Both the position numbers and the translations under genes were made by a program. This document shows, one piece after another, positions 26,957-36,191 of a DNA stretch of 64,000 nucleotides; the stretch's first letter is position 1, and every line of letters starts with the position of its first letter. This DNA comes from Phormidium tenue FACHB-886 (GTDB lineage: Bacteria; Cyanobacteriota; Cyanobacteriia; Elainellales; Elainellaceae). The DNA lies in NCBI RefSeq assembly GCF_014764505.1, contig NZ_JACXWX010000012.1:1-64000 (forward strand), read 5' to 3'. The notes below the pieces were generated by a model. It saw only the letters and a program-made list of their open reading frames with translations. It searched no databases and was not told the DNA's origin.

Positions 26957-28063
26957 TCACTTCGGGATAGTTTGTTTCAGCTTCATGGGTGCTTTCAGAG
27001 GGGCAACAAGAGAATGAGCTAGCTCAACTGCCTGCCACAAGAGCGGTGTTTCTTCTAGAACAAGGGGGCGTCCAGCCGCCGTTTGCTCTAGCTTGTCCAA
27101 CAGAGGTGAGAGCAGCACCCGGGCATAGCTGCCATAGGCAATGCCTGCAATGTGGCGCTCGTTCTGCCCCTTTAGCAAGCCGATCGCCGCTAGCTTTTCA
27201 ACGGTGTGGCTATTTGTGCCGCCCGCTAATTGAACAAATCCGGGTAGATTGGCATTCAGCACCTTTTGACCCAGCTTCACGGCTGCCCGAGTGGCACCAT
27301 CGCCAATGTCGCCGCTCATCGGTCTGCCGTCGGTTTGCCAGACCAATGCTGCCGATAGGGGTGTGAGCAAGTCGTGCAGCGCCCAGAGGTAGTCGATCAA
27401 GCCTTCCCCATCCGGGCAGCTGATAGCAACGAGCTTGAGCGCCTGGGTATAAGGAGCGATCGCCGTCCACAGGCGCTCAAATTCTGCGAAGCGCCCGACC
27501 TGGGTATGAATCTCGATTGCGTCTACCTCTGCCAGTAAGGGTGCGATCGCGGTCACAGTGGAAGAGTGCGATCGTGTAGTAATCTTGCCAAGAGGGCAGA
27601 TCGGCAGGCAGCGCCCACAGCCGTAGCAGTGGCTCGCTACAACGCCAGACTGAGGCTGGGCAGAACTGTCGGAAGTAGGAGAGCAGTCGAACACGATGGC
27701 TTGTGCCGGGCAGATTGTTTCGCAGGGGCGCGGACAGTCTGTTGGGCAAGTGCTGGGATCGAACTCAGCTTTGCGAAAATGCGGGTCTTCGCCATCGTTG
27801 AGGCTTACCATTAGCCAGGGGATGCCTGCCGCATAGCCGCGCGCATTAGCGGCTACTGCCAGATCGCCTGCTGCCTGAAGCGCATCGCGCGCGGCAAAAA
27901 CAACGGCTGGGTCGGCAGCAACATCGACACAGTCTGCACCCGCCAAGGCATAGGCTAACGTTAGGCTTCGCACGGCAGGGAGGTGTTGAAAGCTGGCTCC
28001 GCAGATGAGCTTAAACCAATTCCCCTCCCCTAAGGAGCGTAAGGGATAGTACAAATTAATCAC
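26957..28063 (-). CDS. ldpA: LdpA, circadian-clock redox-input iron-sulfur protein
   Basis: A 368-residue protein matching cyanobacterial LdpA (light-dependent period). The beginning LRSLGEGNWFKLICGASFQHLPAVRSLTLAYALAGADC is characteristic. Two iron-sulfur motifs follow: CPTDCPRPCETICPAQ (about 137-152) and CYGCGRCLPICPLGK (about 170-184), then the LdpA C-terminal domain. In Synechococcus it senses redox state and adjusts the clock period to light, and it copurifies with KaiA and CikA. The gene begins with GTG 28063. It lies 294 bases downstream of ndhN, same strand, a common cyanobacterial pairing. Confidence 0.9.
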   Translation of the reverse strand: MINLYYPLRSLGEGNWFKLICGASFQHLPAVRSLTLAYALAGADCVDVAADPAVVFAARDALQAAGDLAVAANARGYAAGIPWLMVSLNDGEDPHFRKAEFDPSTCPTDCPRPCETICPAQAIVFDCSPTSDSSAQPQSGVVASHCYGCGRCLPICPLGKITTRSHSSTVTAIAPLLAEVDAIEIHTQVGRFAEFERLWTAIAPYTQALKLVAISCPDGEGLIDYLWALHDLLTPLSAALVWQTDGRPMSGDIGDGATRAAVKLGQKVLNANLPGFVQLAGGTNSHTVEKLAAIGLLKGQNERHIAGIAYGSYARVLLSPLLDKLEQTAAGRPLVLEETPLLWQAVELAHSLVAPLKAPMKLKQTIPK

Positions 28064-28356
28064 CCTTACTAGGGTTAGTACGCTAACAATGAGGCAAGTT
28101 TAGCGAAGTAATTCACTTGATCTCGCCATATATTGGAGTCTACCGCAGAGCGGCAGAACTTGCATGTATTGCAAACTGCCGTAATCTGCTGATCCCGGTG
28201 TATTTCGCTCAGTCCCCGCTGGATTAAGCGAAACGGTAACGAGGGATACAGTTTAACAAATAGAAAAGCTATTGCCCACTACCTGCGGCACAGCTTTCTG
28301 CCCCATCGTCATGAACTTAAGAGAACTTCACCCTGCTCCTGGAGATGGCGCCGTCC

Positions 28357-28833
28357 TCAGGCTGCAACCACAAACTCTCGTAGCGGCTTCCACTGAAACG
28401 TGCGACCTCCGCCCATTTCAATCATCACTTTAATTTTGGGTTCGATCGACGGCAGCGACACCAGGTATTGCAGCTCTTGCTGCGACAAAATCGCTCCCTC
28501 CAGCAGCCAGATCACTAATCCTTTGGATTTCGCAGGCAGAGTTTCTAGCTGGTAGCCTGCAACAGGCGCAGCAAAATAGCGATAGCCAACTGCCCCTTCA
28601 CGCTCTAGGGTTTTCTTGCCCAAGTGCGGCGGACGCACTCCATGGACGTTCAACAGATAAGCATCGAGATCGCCCAGTCCCCGTGCCGAGAGGGTCAACA
28701 TGGTGTAACCATTTGCTCGAACGCGCCGCTTGTAGCGTCCCTCATACCCACCCTCCAGCGGGACATACAGCCCCAACGCGCCTGAGGCTTCCAAGTCTTT
28801 AATTAGCTGCTTACCCGTGGTGATCAATGCCAT
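28357..28833 (-). CDS. ndhN: NAD(P)H-quinone oxidoreductase subunit N
   Basis: A 158-residue protein colinear with cyanobacterial and plant NdhN: MALITTGKQLIKDLEASGALGLYVPLEGGYEGRYKRRVRANGY at the start, then RGLGDLDAYLLNVHGVRPPHLGKK and the closing GGGRTFQWKPLREFV. It is a peripheral subunit of thylakoid NDH-1, which drives cyclic electron flow and respiration. ATG 28833 is the family start. Reading order with ldpA suggests partial co-transcription. Confidence 0.93.
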   Translation of the reverse strand: MALITTGKQLIKDLEASGALGLYVPLEGGYEGRYKRRVRANGYTMLTLSARGLGDLDAYLLNVHGVRPPHLGKKTLEREGAVGYRYFAAPVAGYQLETLPAKSKGLVIWLLEGAILSQQELQYLVSLPSIEPKIKVMIEMGGGRTFQWKPLREFVVAA

Positions 28834-29104
28834 AGTCGTGTTGCTCCAGCGTTTTGCCTTTAGCCCGGCGGCGCATAACGATACAAGAATTGATTATAGA
28901 GAAGGCGGGATCGGCTATCAAGCAAAAGAAAGTCTGTTTGGTGGGGTAGAACGCGCTGGAAGGCTTGAGCTGTGCTGTTTTTGAGCAGTATCAAAAGATC
29001 CAGTAGTATGCGATTGAGTGATTAGCATAGTGCTATAAACACGGCGCTATCAATCTTGAGTTCTCAGCTGCCTTGATCGAGACTTGGACGGAGGCAGCGC
29101 TGCC

Positions 29105-30349
29105 TCATGCCGCGCCTACCGCTTCGATTGCTGCCTCTAGCGCAATTGCCACATGCGTCCAGTGGGTGCCGCCCTGACAAAAGACCACGTAGGGTTCGCG
29201 CAGCGGTCCATCTGCCGAAAACTCGGAGGTGCTGCCGTCAATAAAGGTACCGCCTGCCATCACTAGTTCGCTTTCGTATCCTGGCATCGAGGCAGGAACA
29301 GGGCTGAGATAAGAGCCGATCGGTGAATGGACTTGGATGGCTTTGCAGAAGGCAAGGATTTTTTCGGGAGAGCCAAGCTTGATCGCCTGGATCACGTCTC
29401 GTCGGGGTGCTTCCGGCAACGGATTGACCGGATAGCCCAGCTGTTGAAAGACTTTTGCCGTCAGGTGGTTGCCCTTCATCGCTTCGCCCACCATCTGCGG
29501 AGCAAGGAAGAGCCCTTGAAACAGCAGGCGATTTTGGTCGAAGGTGGCACCGCCCTCGCTGCCGATCCCCGGAGCTGTAAGGCGACAGGCTGCTAGCTCT
29601 ACCAGGTCTGCCCGCCCAGCCACATAGCCACCTGCGGGGGCGATCGTCCCACCCGGATTTTTGATCAACGAGCCTGCTATCAGGTCTGCGCCTACGGCAG
29701 TGGGTTCCCGATCGGCAACAAACTCGCCATAGCAGTTATCCACAAAACAAATTGTATTGGGATTTTGCTGTTTAACCAGGCGACAAATTTTTTCAATGTC
29801 TAAAATAGAGAGGCTGGGTCGCCAAGAGTAGCCGCATGACCGCTGGATATGCACCAGCTTTGTCTCCGGTCTAACGGCATGAGCGAGGACGCTCCAGTCA
29901 ATTTCACCCGCTTTCGTCAGCTCCAACTGGCGATAGCGAATGTCAAAGTCTTTGAGGGAACCTTGCCCGATAGAATTTTTGCTGTGGCCTCGCAGCCCAA
30001 TTACTTCTTCCAGCGTGTCGTAGGGCGCCCCTGCCACCGCCAACAGTTCGTCACCGGGGCGCAAGATACCAAACAGGGCAGTGGCGATCGCGTGAGTCCC
30101 AGAAACAAACTGTACTCGTACGATGGCTGCTTCGGCACCCATGACTTCTGCAAAAACTCGATCGAGCACCTGCCGACCCAGATCATCATGCCCATAGCCA
30201 GAGACACTGGCAAAGTGCTGAACGCCAACTTGATGCCGTCTAAAGGCATTTAGCATTCGGCGCAAATTTTTCTTGACCTGAGCGTCAATACCGGAAAAGA
30301 TTTGAAATAGTGCGTGTTCTGCCTGTTGAAGCTGCTCTAAGCTGCTCAT
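29105..30349 (-). CDS. methionine gamma-lyase family (aluminum-resistance-type) PLP protein
   Basis: A 414-residue PLP-dependent enzyme of the family annotated in many genomes as methionine gamma-lyase family or aluminium resistance protein. Visible are FSGIDAQVKKNLRRMLNAFRRHQVGVQHFASVSGYGHDD near the start, the PLP-binding SGTHAIATALFGILRPGD, the VDNCYGEF aspartate strand, and the presumed PLP lysine in ADLIAGSLIKNPGG. The real substrate is uncertain. AGGAGA precedes ATG 30349. Confidence 0.85.
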   Translation of the reverse strand: MSSLEQLQQAEHALFQIFSGIDAQVKKNLRRMLNAFRRHQVGVQHFASVSGYGHDDLGRQVLDRVFAEVMGAEAAIVRVQFVSGTHAIATALFGILRPGDELLAVAGAPYDTLEEVIGLRGHSKNSIGQGSLKDFDIRYRQLELTKAGEIDWSVLAHAVRPETKLVHIQRSCGYSWRPSLSILDIEKICRLVKQQNPNTICFVDNCYGEFVADREPTAVGADLIAGSLIKNPGGTIAPAGGYVAGRADLVELAACRLTAPGIGSEGGATFDQNRLLFQGLFLAPQMVGEAMKGNHLTAKVFQQLGYPVNPLPEAPRRDVIQAIKLGSPEKILAFCKAIQVHSPIGSYLSPVPASMPGYESELVMAGGTFIDGSTSEFSADGPLREPYVVFCQGGTHWTHVAIALEAAIEAVGAA

Positions 30350-30447
30350 TTCTCCTGTATTCCCCCTATTTGGAGATAATGATCGCGGTTGGATGATTCA
30401 CCAGAAGCGCGGATTCTATTGTCGCGCAGATTGGCACGCCGTTCGGT

Positions 30448-30508
30448 GGCGTTTTAGAGTAGGTGGTGATTTTTTGAAAGGTCTGTCTTGAGATTCTTTC
30501 AAAACGCC
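30448..30508 (+). promoter_or_regulatory. overlapping alternative hairpins upstream of desC1
   Basis: CTTTCAAAA (30496-30504) can pair with TTTTGAAAG (30472-30480), whereas AAAACGCC (30501-30508) can pair with GGCGTTTT (30448-30455). The right arms share AAAA, so the two stems exclude each other. The structure ends 44 bases before the ATG. It is seen in the sequence. A role in expression is inference. Confidence 0.4.
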
Positions 30509-30552
30509 AACTTGTTTTAGAACATTACCTTTGTTCACGTTGAGATGACTAC

Positions 30553-31380
30553 ATGACTATTGCAACCACGACCAAACTTCCCCGTGACTGGGTTGTCACC
30601 ATTTTTATGGTGTCGCTTCACATTGCCGCAGTATTTGCCTTTTTTCCAGGGCTATTTAGCTGGAAAGGCGTGATTCTGGCGCTAGTGCTGCATTGGCTCA
30701 CGGCTGGGGTCGGTGTTACCCTGGGCTGGCATCGGCTGTTGACGCACCGCAGCTTTCAGACTCCCAAATGGCTAGAGTATATTTTGACGTTTTGCGGGAC
30801 GCTCTCACTCCAAGGCGGACCGATCTGGTGGGTAGGGCTACACCGTCACCACCACTTATATTCTGACCAAGACCCCGACCACCACGATTCCAGTAAGGGC
30901 TTCTGGTGGAGCCACATGGGCTGGATGTTCTATGATGTTCCGGCTGAAACTGAAGTCCCTCGTTTTACGAAAGACATTGCAAACGATCGGTTTTATCAGT
31001 TTCTAGATAAGAACTTCTTTCTGATCCAGGTGGCATTTGCTGGCGTGCTCTATCTGTTGGGCGGCTGGTCGTTTGTCTTCTGGGGCGTATTTGTGCGCTT
31101 GGTTGCGGTCTATCATACGACTTGGCTGGTAAATAGCGCCACGCACAAATTTGGCTATCGTACCTATGACTCTGACGATCGCTCCACAAACTGCTGGTGG
31201 GTTGCTCTGCTGGCTTACGGCGAAGGCTGGCACAACAACCACCACAGCCACCAATATTCAGCACGGCATGGCTTGAAGTGGTGGGAGATCGATGCCACTT
31301 GGGGAATGATCTCGGTTCTGAAATTCTTAGGTTTGGCAACCAAGATCAAACTTGTGGAAGAAGCGCAGACCAATTCTTAG
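30553..31380 (+). CDS. desC: acyl-lipid delta-9 desaturase (first copy)
   Basis: A 275-residue membrane di-iron desaturase. The three histidine boxes are HRLLTHRSF (about 60), LHRHHHLYSDQDPDHH (about 95) and WHNNHHSHQYSARHG (about 228). They bind the two irons that oxidise the fatty-acid chain. Hydrophobic stretches before the first box and between the second and third form the membrane part. DesC-type enzymes place the first double bond in membrane-lipid acyl chains and matter for growth in the cold. The same start MTIAT.TKL is found in the next gene, 87 bases downstream. Which glycerol position it serves cannot be told. Confidence 0.9.
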   Translation: MTIATTTKLPRDWVVTIFMVSLHIAAVFAFFPGLFSWKGVILALVLHWLTAGVGVTLGWHRLLTHRSFQTPKWLEYILTFCGTLSLQGGPIWWVGLHRHHHLYSDQDPDHHDSSKGFWWSHMGWMFYDVPAETEVPRFTKDIANDRFYQFLDKNFFLIQVAFAGVLYLLGGWSFVFWGVFVRLVAVYHTTWLVNSATHKFGYRTYDSDDRSTNCWWVALLAYGEGWHNNHHSHQYSARHGLKWWEIDATWGMISVLKFLGLATKIKLVEEAQTNS

Positions 31381-31418
31381 CACCGTACTGTGCCGTAAAG
31401 ATTGGGTTGGGGCGCTCA

Positions 31419-31436
31419 GGCAAGCGCTAGCTTGCC
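31419..31436. terminator. short hairpin between the two desC copies
   Basis: GGCAAGC and GCTTGCC pair perfectly around a 4-base loop. No T-tract follows, so it could be a processing or pausing signal between tandem genes rather than a terminator. Confidence 0.4.
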
Positions 31437-31467
31437 AGTTTGGCACTGTCTACCTTGAGATGACTTC

Positions 31468-32283
31468 ATGACTATTGCAACTTCGACCAAACTTTCTCGC
31501 GACTGGATTGTGATTGTCTTTATGACAGCCATTCACATTGCGGCACTTTGCGCGTTTCTGCCAGGGTTATTTAGCTGGCAAGGCGTGATTCTGGCGCTGG
31601 TGCTGCACTGGGTCACAGGTGGTTTGGGCATTACGATGGGTTGGCACCGCCTGCTAACCCATCGCAGCTTTCAGACTCCTAAATGGCTAGAATATTTTCT
31701 GGTGTTCTGTGGAACGCTCTCAATGCAGGGCGGGCCGATTTGGTGGGTAGGCTTGCATCGTCACCATCATTTGCATTCTGATCAGGACGTCGATCACCAC
31801 GATTCCACCAAAGGATTCTGGTGGAGCCATATGGGCTGGCTGCTGTACGAAGTGCCGGCTGAGGTAGAAGTGCCTCGCTTTACCAAAGATATTGCAGACG
31901 ACCGGTTTTACCAGTTTCTGGACAAGAACTTCTTTTTGATCCAAGTAGCGTTTGCTGGCGTGCTATATCTGCTGGGCGGCTGGTCGTTTGTCTTCTGGGG
32001 TGTATTTGTGCGCTTGGTGGTGGTTTACCATTGCACCTGGCTAGTGAACAGCGCCACGCACAAATTTGGCTACCGGACCTATAACTCTGACGATCGCTCC
32101 ACAAACTGCTGGTGGGCTGCTGTGCTGGCTTATGGCGAAGGCTGGCACAATAACCATCATGCCTACCAGTATTCAGCACGGCACGGCTTGAAGTGGTGGG
32201 AGATCGATGCCACTTGGGGAATGATCTGTGTCTTAAAGTTCTTGGGGCTGGCAACCAAAGTGAAGGTTATCGAAGAAGCCTAA
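31468..32283 (+). CDS. desC: acyl-lipid delta-9 desaturase (second copy)
   Basis: A 271-residue paralogue of the preceding gene with the same length, histidine boxes (HRLLTHRSF; LHRHHHLHSDQDVDHH; WHNNHHAYQYSARHG) and start. Most positions are identical, with substitutions mainly in the N-terminal helices (for example AAIHIAALCAFLPG against SLHIAAVFAFFPG). The 5' leaders also share TTGAGATGACT just before the ATG, so a direct tandem duplication including the ribosome site is likely. Two DesC forms acting on different glycerol positions are known in some cyanobacteria. Confidence 0.9.
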   Translation: MTIATSTKLSRDWIVIVFMTAIHIAALCAFLPGLFSWQGVILALVLHWVTGGLGITMGWHRLLTHRSFQTPKWLEYFLVFCGTLSMQGGPIWWVGLHRHHHLHSDQDVDHHDSTKGFWWSHMGWLLYEVPAEVEVPRFTKDIADDRFYQFLDKNFFLIQVAFAGVLYLLGGWSFVFWGVFVRLVVVYHCTWLVNSATHKFGYRTYNSDDRSTNCWWAAVLAYGEGWHNNHHAYQYSARHGLKWWEIDATWGMICVLKFLGLATKVKVIEEA

Positions 32284-32316
32284 GGCGATCGCTCCTTATG
32301 GAAACATAAATTCCGA

Positions 32317-32345
32317 CAAAACAGCCCGCAGCGCGGGCTGTTTTG
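32317..32345. terminator. bidirectional hairpin terminator
   Basis: CAAAACAGCCCGC pairs perfectly with GCGGGCTGTTTTG around AGC. It sits between the convergent desC and mltG genes and has A- and T-rich stem ends suited to termination in both directions. Confidence 0.9.
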
Positions 32346-32354
32346 CTTACAAGA

Positions 32355-33569
32355 TTAGCCGCCTATCGGGCTGGGAGAAGGTGATTCTGCCGGAGGTGAA
32401 GCTCCCGGTGAAACGCTGGGAGAAGCTCCTGGAGAAGCGCTAGGAGCAGTGGGAAGCTGTGGCGTATTTTGTTCTGCCTCAACCCCAGATCGGATCGTTT
32501 CCTGGGCTGCTTCGTGTTCGGCTAGCGTTCTGCTGAAGACATGTGTTCCGTCGTAGCGGGCCACAAAGTAGAGATACTCTGTATCCGGTGGATTGACCGA
32601 AGCTTCCAGGCTGGCGCGTCCAGGACTGGCGATTGGGCTGGGCGGCAGCCCGGCATTTAGATAGGTGTTGTAGGGCGAGGGGGTGTTGACCTGGGCATAG
32701 GTTAAGGGCTGCTCCTTGGTTTGCCGAATCCCCAATCCATACTCCACCGTGGGGTCAGAAGCAAGGGGAATATCTTCTCGCAGGCGCTTGGCGAAAACGC
32801 TGGCAATCTGAGGGCGCTCTTGGCTCACAGCAGCTTCCTTCTCAACGACGCTGCCTAACGTTACCCACTGCAGCAGCGTGTAAGGCGTTTGCCCTTGTGC
32901 CCGCTGAAAAACAGGCAGAGCGATCTGCTCAAACTGACCCAGCATTTGGTCGATGACAAGCTGTGGGGTCAGTTCGCCTGCGAACTGATAGGTATCGGGG
33001 TAGAGGAAGCCCTCTAGCTGGGTCAGTCCTTCGGGCAGCCAGGGGAAGCGATCGCGCGGAATTTGCTGGGTAGCCGCGATGAAATCTTCGGCTGAAAAGA
33101 AGCCCTGCTCGGCAAAGTAATTTGCCATTTGCTGAATGTTCCAGCCTTCGGGAATTGTAAAGCTGCGTTCAACAACTTGCCCTTCCCAAAGTTTATCGGC
33201 GATCGCAGACATCGGCTCTGTGGGCGAGATGGCGTAGGTTCCTGCCTGGAAGCTGCCCTCCCGGTTCTGTAAGGTTTGCCACCTTGTCCAGAGATTCCAG
33301 GCGTCGAGCGATCGAATCAAACCTGCCGCTTTCAGGTCTTCACCAATTTGCTGCGCCGTTGTGCCCTCAGGAATTTTAATTTGCACGGTTTGATTGCCCG
33401 TAGGCGGATTGCCTGCCGCAGAACCGCTTGCCTGCGGAGTAGCGGCTTCAGCAACAGGCGCAGATGCCCAACTCCACCATGACCAACCCTGCCAACCACA
33501 AACCCCTAACACAGCCGGAAACACCAGCAGGTAGAAGAACCATTTGGAGATGCGAGAAACGGTTTTCAT
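32355..33569 (-). CDS. mltG: endolytic transglycosylase MltG
   Basis: A 404-residue protein. A single N-terminal membrane helix (about 10-30) is followed by a LysM-like part (VQIKIPEGTTAQQIGEDLKAAGLI) and the YceG domain with GFLYPDTYQF, VTLGSVVEKEAAVSQERPQIASVFAKRL (catalytic Glu in VVEKEA), LASDPTVEYGL and SPYNTYLNAGLPPSPIASPG. It cuts nascent peptidoglycan strands and sets their length. The last 40 residues are a Ser/Pro/Gly-rich tail not needed by the family. It lies upstream of the desC terminator and downstream of DUF3727, as in other cyanobacteria. Confidence 0.93.
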   Translation of the reverse strand: MKTVSRISKWFFYLLVFPAVLGVCGWQGWSWWSWASAPVAEAATPQASGSAAGNPPTGNQTVQIKIPEGTTAQQIGEDLKAAGLIRSLDAWNLWTRWQTLQNREGSFQAGTYAISPTEPMSAIADKLWEGQVVERSFTIPEGWNIQQMANYFAEQGFFSAEDFIAATQQIPRDRFPWLPEGLTQLEGFLYPDTYQFAGELTPQLVIDQMLGQFEQIALPVFQRAQGQTPYTLLQWVTLGSVVEKEAAVSQERPQIASVFAKRLREDIPLASDPTVEYGLGIRQTKEQPLTYAQVNTPSPYNTYLNAGLPPSPIASPGRASLEASVNPPDTEYLYFVARYDGTHVFSRTLAEHEAAQETIRSGVEAEQNTPQLPTAPSASPGASPSVSPGASPPAESPSPSPIGG

Positions 33570-33652
33570 AAGCGCAATTGGGAATTAGGGTAGAGCGCGC
33601 GGTGTAGTTTCTTCAGATGCTGGCGCAACGCTAAAAAACTACTCTGCCGACT

Positions 33653-34267
33653 CTATTCTTCGTCATCTGTCGAAGCGTCATATTCTAGCTCAGACTGAAG
33701 GGCTTTGAATTCGTCAAGCGAGAGTAAGTGCTGAAACTCCTCTGGGGAAAGTAGCTCTGGCTTGCCGCTGGTATTTAGGCGGGCAAAAAACAGCAGCGGG
33801 TCGAGCGGGGTACAAATCACGTATTCCTGGTCTTCGTGGAAGAAAGAGGCCAGCTGCTGGAACTGCTCAAAGTTGATCTGCCCTTCTTCTTCAATATCTA
33901 GGGTGATGATATCTTCCTCTGCTACCTCTGGCAGCTCGCCACTGGCAGTCAGCGTCAGAGCCGTCCGCTGTAGAATCAAATCTTCTTCAGCCAGGACAGC
34001 TCTAGCGGTTGAAAAAATCTCGTCTAGCTCTTCGTCGTCAATATCGACGAGCATTTCGTCTTCGTCGCCTTCATCTTCGTCGCCTTCCCAGGCAAATACT
34101 TCGATCGGCGAATCGATCGGCATCAGCAGCACATATTCCTTGCCTTCTAGCTGCATGGAGCGCTCCACATAGCAAACCAGCGATCGCCCGTGTTCATCAG
34201 TCAGGCTCAGCGTGGGTGCATCCCCTTCCATTGCAGCGTCGTCCATTCCAAAATTCTTTTTGGTCAT
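33653..34267 (-). CDS. DUF3727 domain-containing acidic protein
   Basis: A 204-residue, highly acidic protein (runs such as GDEDEGDEDEM and IDDEELDE around 75-95). It starts with a beta-rich part (TLSLTDEHGRSLVCYVERSMQLEGKEYVLLMPIDSPIEVFAW), which is repeated in weaker form in the second half (ASFFHEDQEYVICTPLDPLLFFARL). This two-part layout is the DUF3727 pattern found across cyanobacteria and plant chloroplasts. Function not established. It is in line with mltG, 83 bases apart. Confidence 0.85.
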   Translation of the reverse strand: MTKKNFGMDDAAMEGDAPTLSLTDEHGRSLVCYVERSMQLEGKEYVLLMPIDSPIEVFAWEGDEDEGDEDEMLVDIDDEELDEIFSTARAVLAEEDLILQRTALTLTASGELPEVAEEDIITLDIEEEGQINFEQFQQLASFFHEDQEYVICTPLDPLLFFARLNTSGKPELLSPEEFQHLLSLDEFKALQSELEYDASTDDEE

Positions 34268-34380
34268 AATCTCAATGTCATCCTAAAAGGCGGCTTTCCG
34301 TATTCAGACGCACCTCGCAATCAGTATCTCGCAATTGGGGACAAAGGGGGAGGGGAGGCGATCCATAGGCTGTGATAAGG

Positions 34381-36126
34381 CTAGCTTGCCTGGTACTGCT
34401 CCAGGGTGTGTTTTTCCCAGAGCGATTGGTATAACCCGCCCTGCTGCAGGAGCTCGGCGTGCGTACCCGATTGGGCAATTTGCCCTTGATCCATCACCAT
34501 AATCCGATTGGCGGTTGCGGCTGCGCCGAGCTGGTGCGTAATGAATACTACCGTTTTGCGGCGCATCCCTTCCGAAAGGTTGCGAAGAATTTGGGTGGCA
34601 GTCTGGTTGTCTACGCTGGAGAGCGAATCATCCAAAATCAGAATTGGCGCATCGACTAAGAGCGCCCGCGCCAACGCCGTCCGCTGCCGCTGTCCCCCAG
34701 AGAGAGTAATGCCGCGTTCGCCCACCACAGTTTTGTACTGCTGCGGAAAATTGAGAATTTCGGGATGAATTTGGGCTTGCTTAGCGGCTTGCTCGACCTC
34801 AGTTTGTTCGCTGATGGGATCGCCATAGCGAATGTTGTTCTTGATTGTAGTGCTGAACAAAAAGCTTTCTTGCGGGACGTAGGCGATCGCCGCTCGTAGA
34901 TCGCGCAGCCGAATCTGCGTGATGTCCAATCCATCCAGAAAAATTTGACCGGGCGCAACATCGAGCAGGCGTGGCAGCAAATTAGCCAAGGTTGACTTAC
35001 CAGAGCCGATCGGTCCCACAACCGCTACCGTCTGTCCGGGTTTGATTGTGAAGTTGAGGTCTTGAACTGCAGGATGGTCTGCGCCAGGGTAGGTGTAGCT
35101 GAGGTGCTGCACCGTCAGGCAACCTTTGACCTGCTCGGGTGGCAGAGCGATCGCCCCCGAGACATCCCGGATCTGCGGCTCGGCTAGAAGAATGGTTTCC
35201 AGACGATCGATACTCACTTCGCCGCGCTGATATGCCGTGATCGTAAAGCCCAGCAGCGCCGTGGGAAACACCAGCCGTTCGGCAAACAGCAGCAGTGCCA
35301 CAAAATCACCCACGCTGACAGAGCCATTGGCGATCGCACCAATTCCCAGCGCCAGCAGCGCCAGCTGGCTAATGCTTGCTAAACCACGCAGCAACGGAAA
35401 CAGCGTATTTTGCGTTTTGGCGAGCTTCAGATTTGCCCCCAAGAGCTGACGATTGAGCTGGCGAAAGGCACGGCGCTCGTTGCCTTCTTGCGCGTAGATT
35501 TTGATCAACGCCATGCCGCTCATGTCTTCCTGGATCAAGTCGCTCAGCTCAGCGTTGGCTTCCTGCACTTGGAGCTGCTGGTTTCGCAGGCGGTGACTGA
35601 AGAGCTGCACCAGAATCAGAATGCCGGGGTAGATGGCGATCGCCACCAGCGTTAGCCGCACGTTGATGCCAAACATAGCGGGCAGCGTCAGCGCATAGGC
35701 AAACACCATGTTGGCCAAACTGAGTACCGCAAAACCCAAGAGTCGTCGAACATTGTCTACATCGCTAGTGGCGCGGCTAATCAAATCTCCTGGCGTATTC
35801 ACTGCAAAATAAGCAGGCTCCATTTTCAGCAGATGGCTAAAGATGCGCTGCTTCAGGTCAAATTCTACCTGTCGACCCAAGCCAAATAGCCACACCCGCG
35901 AAGTCATCCGCACCACCCACATGGCGGAAGCAAGCCCCAAGATCAGCACTGCGTAGTAAACCACGCGATCGAACGTAAAGGTTGCCTGCAGTTCATCCAG
36001 CCCATCTCGAATCAGCAGTGGAATATAGACCCCCAGCGCATTCACTACCAGCAGCGATAAAACTCCTACGGTTGCTTTTCGCCAGTGAGGACGCAGGTAG
36101 CCGCCTAGTTTTTGCAGTCGAGACAT
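34381..36126 (-). CDS. ABC exporter, fused permease and ATPase (MdlB/MsbA type)
   Basis: About 581 residues. The N-terminal half (about 20-300) has six membrane helices typical of type I exporters. The C-terminal half holds Walker A (GPIGSGKSTLANLL), the Q-loop region (AYVPQESFLFSTTIKNNI), the signature LSGGQRQR, Walker B (ILILDDSLSSVD) and the switch His in FITHQ. It works as a half-transporter dimer that exports lipids, peptides or drugs, and the substrate is unknown. ATG 36126 gives the usual MSRLQKL start. A GTG at 36165 has a better ribosome site (GGGGGAG) and would add 13 residues, so the start is undecided. Confidence 0.9.
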   Translation of the reverse strand: MSRLQKLGGYLRPHWRKATVGVLSLLVVNALGVYIPLLIRDGLDELQATFTFDRVVYYAVLILGLASAMWVVRMTSRVWLFGLGRQVEFDLKQRIFSHLLKMEPAYFAVNTPGDLISRATSDVDNVRRLLGFAVLSLANMVFAYALTLPAMFGINVRLTLVAIAIYPGILILVQLFSHRLRNQQLQVQEANAELSDLIQEDMSGMALIKIYAQEGNERRAFRQLNRQLLGANLKLAKTQNTLFPLLRGLASISQLALLALGIGAIANGSVSVGDFVALLLFAERLVFPTALLGFTITAYQRGEVSIDRLETILLAEPQIRDVSGAIALPPEQVKGCLTVQHLSYTYPGADHPAVQDLNFTIKPGQTVAVVGPIGSGKSTLANLLPRLLDVAPGQIFLDGLDITQIRLRDLRAAIAYVPQESFLFSTTIKNNIRYGDPISEQTEVEQAAKQAQIHPEILNFPQQYKTVVGERGITLSGGQRQRTALARALLVDAPILILDDSLSSVDNQTATQILRNLSEGMRRKTVVFITHQLGAAATANRIMVMDQGQIAQSGTHAELLQQGGLYQSLWEKHTLEQYQAS

Positions 36127-36191
36127 AAAGTAATACTGATTCAGAAGAGTTGTGGGGCAAGCCACATTGTTACTCCCCCCACAACAATAAC

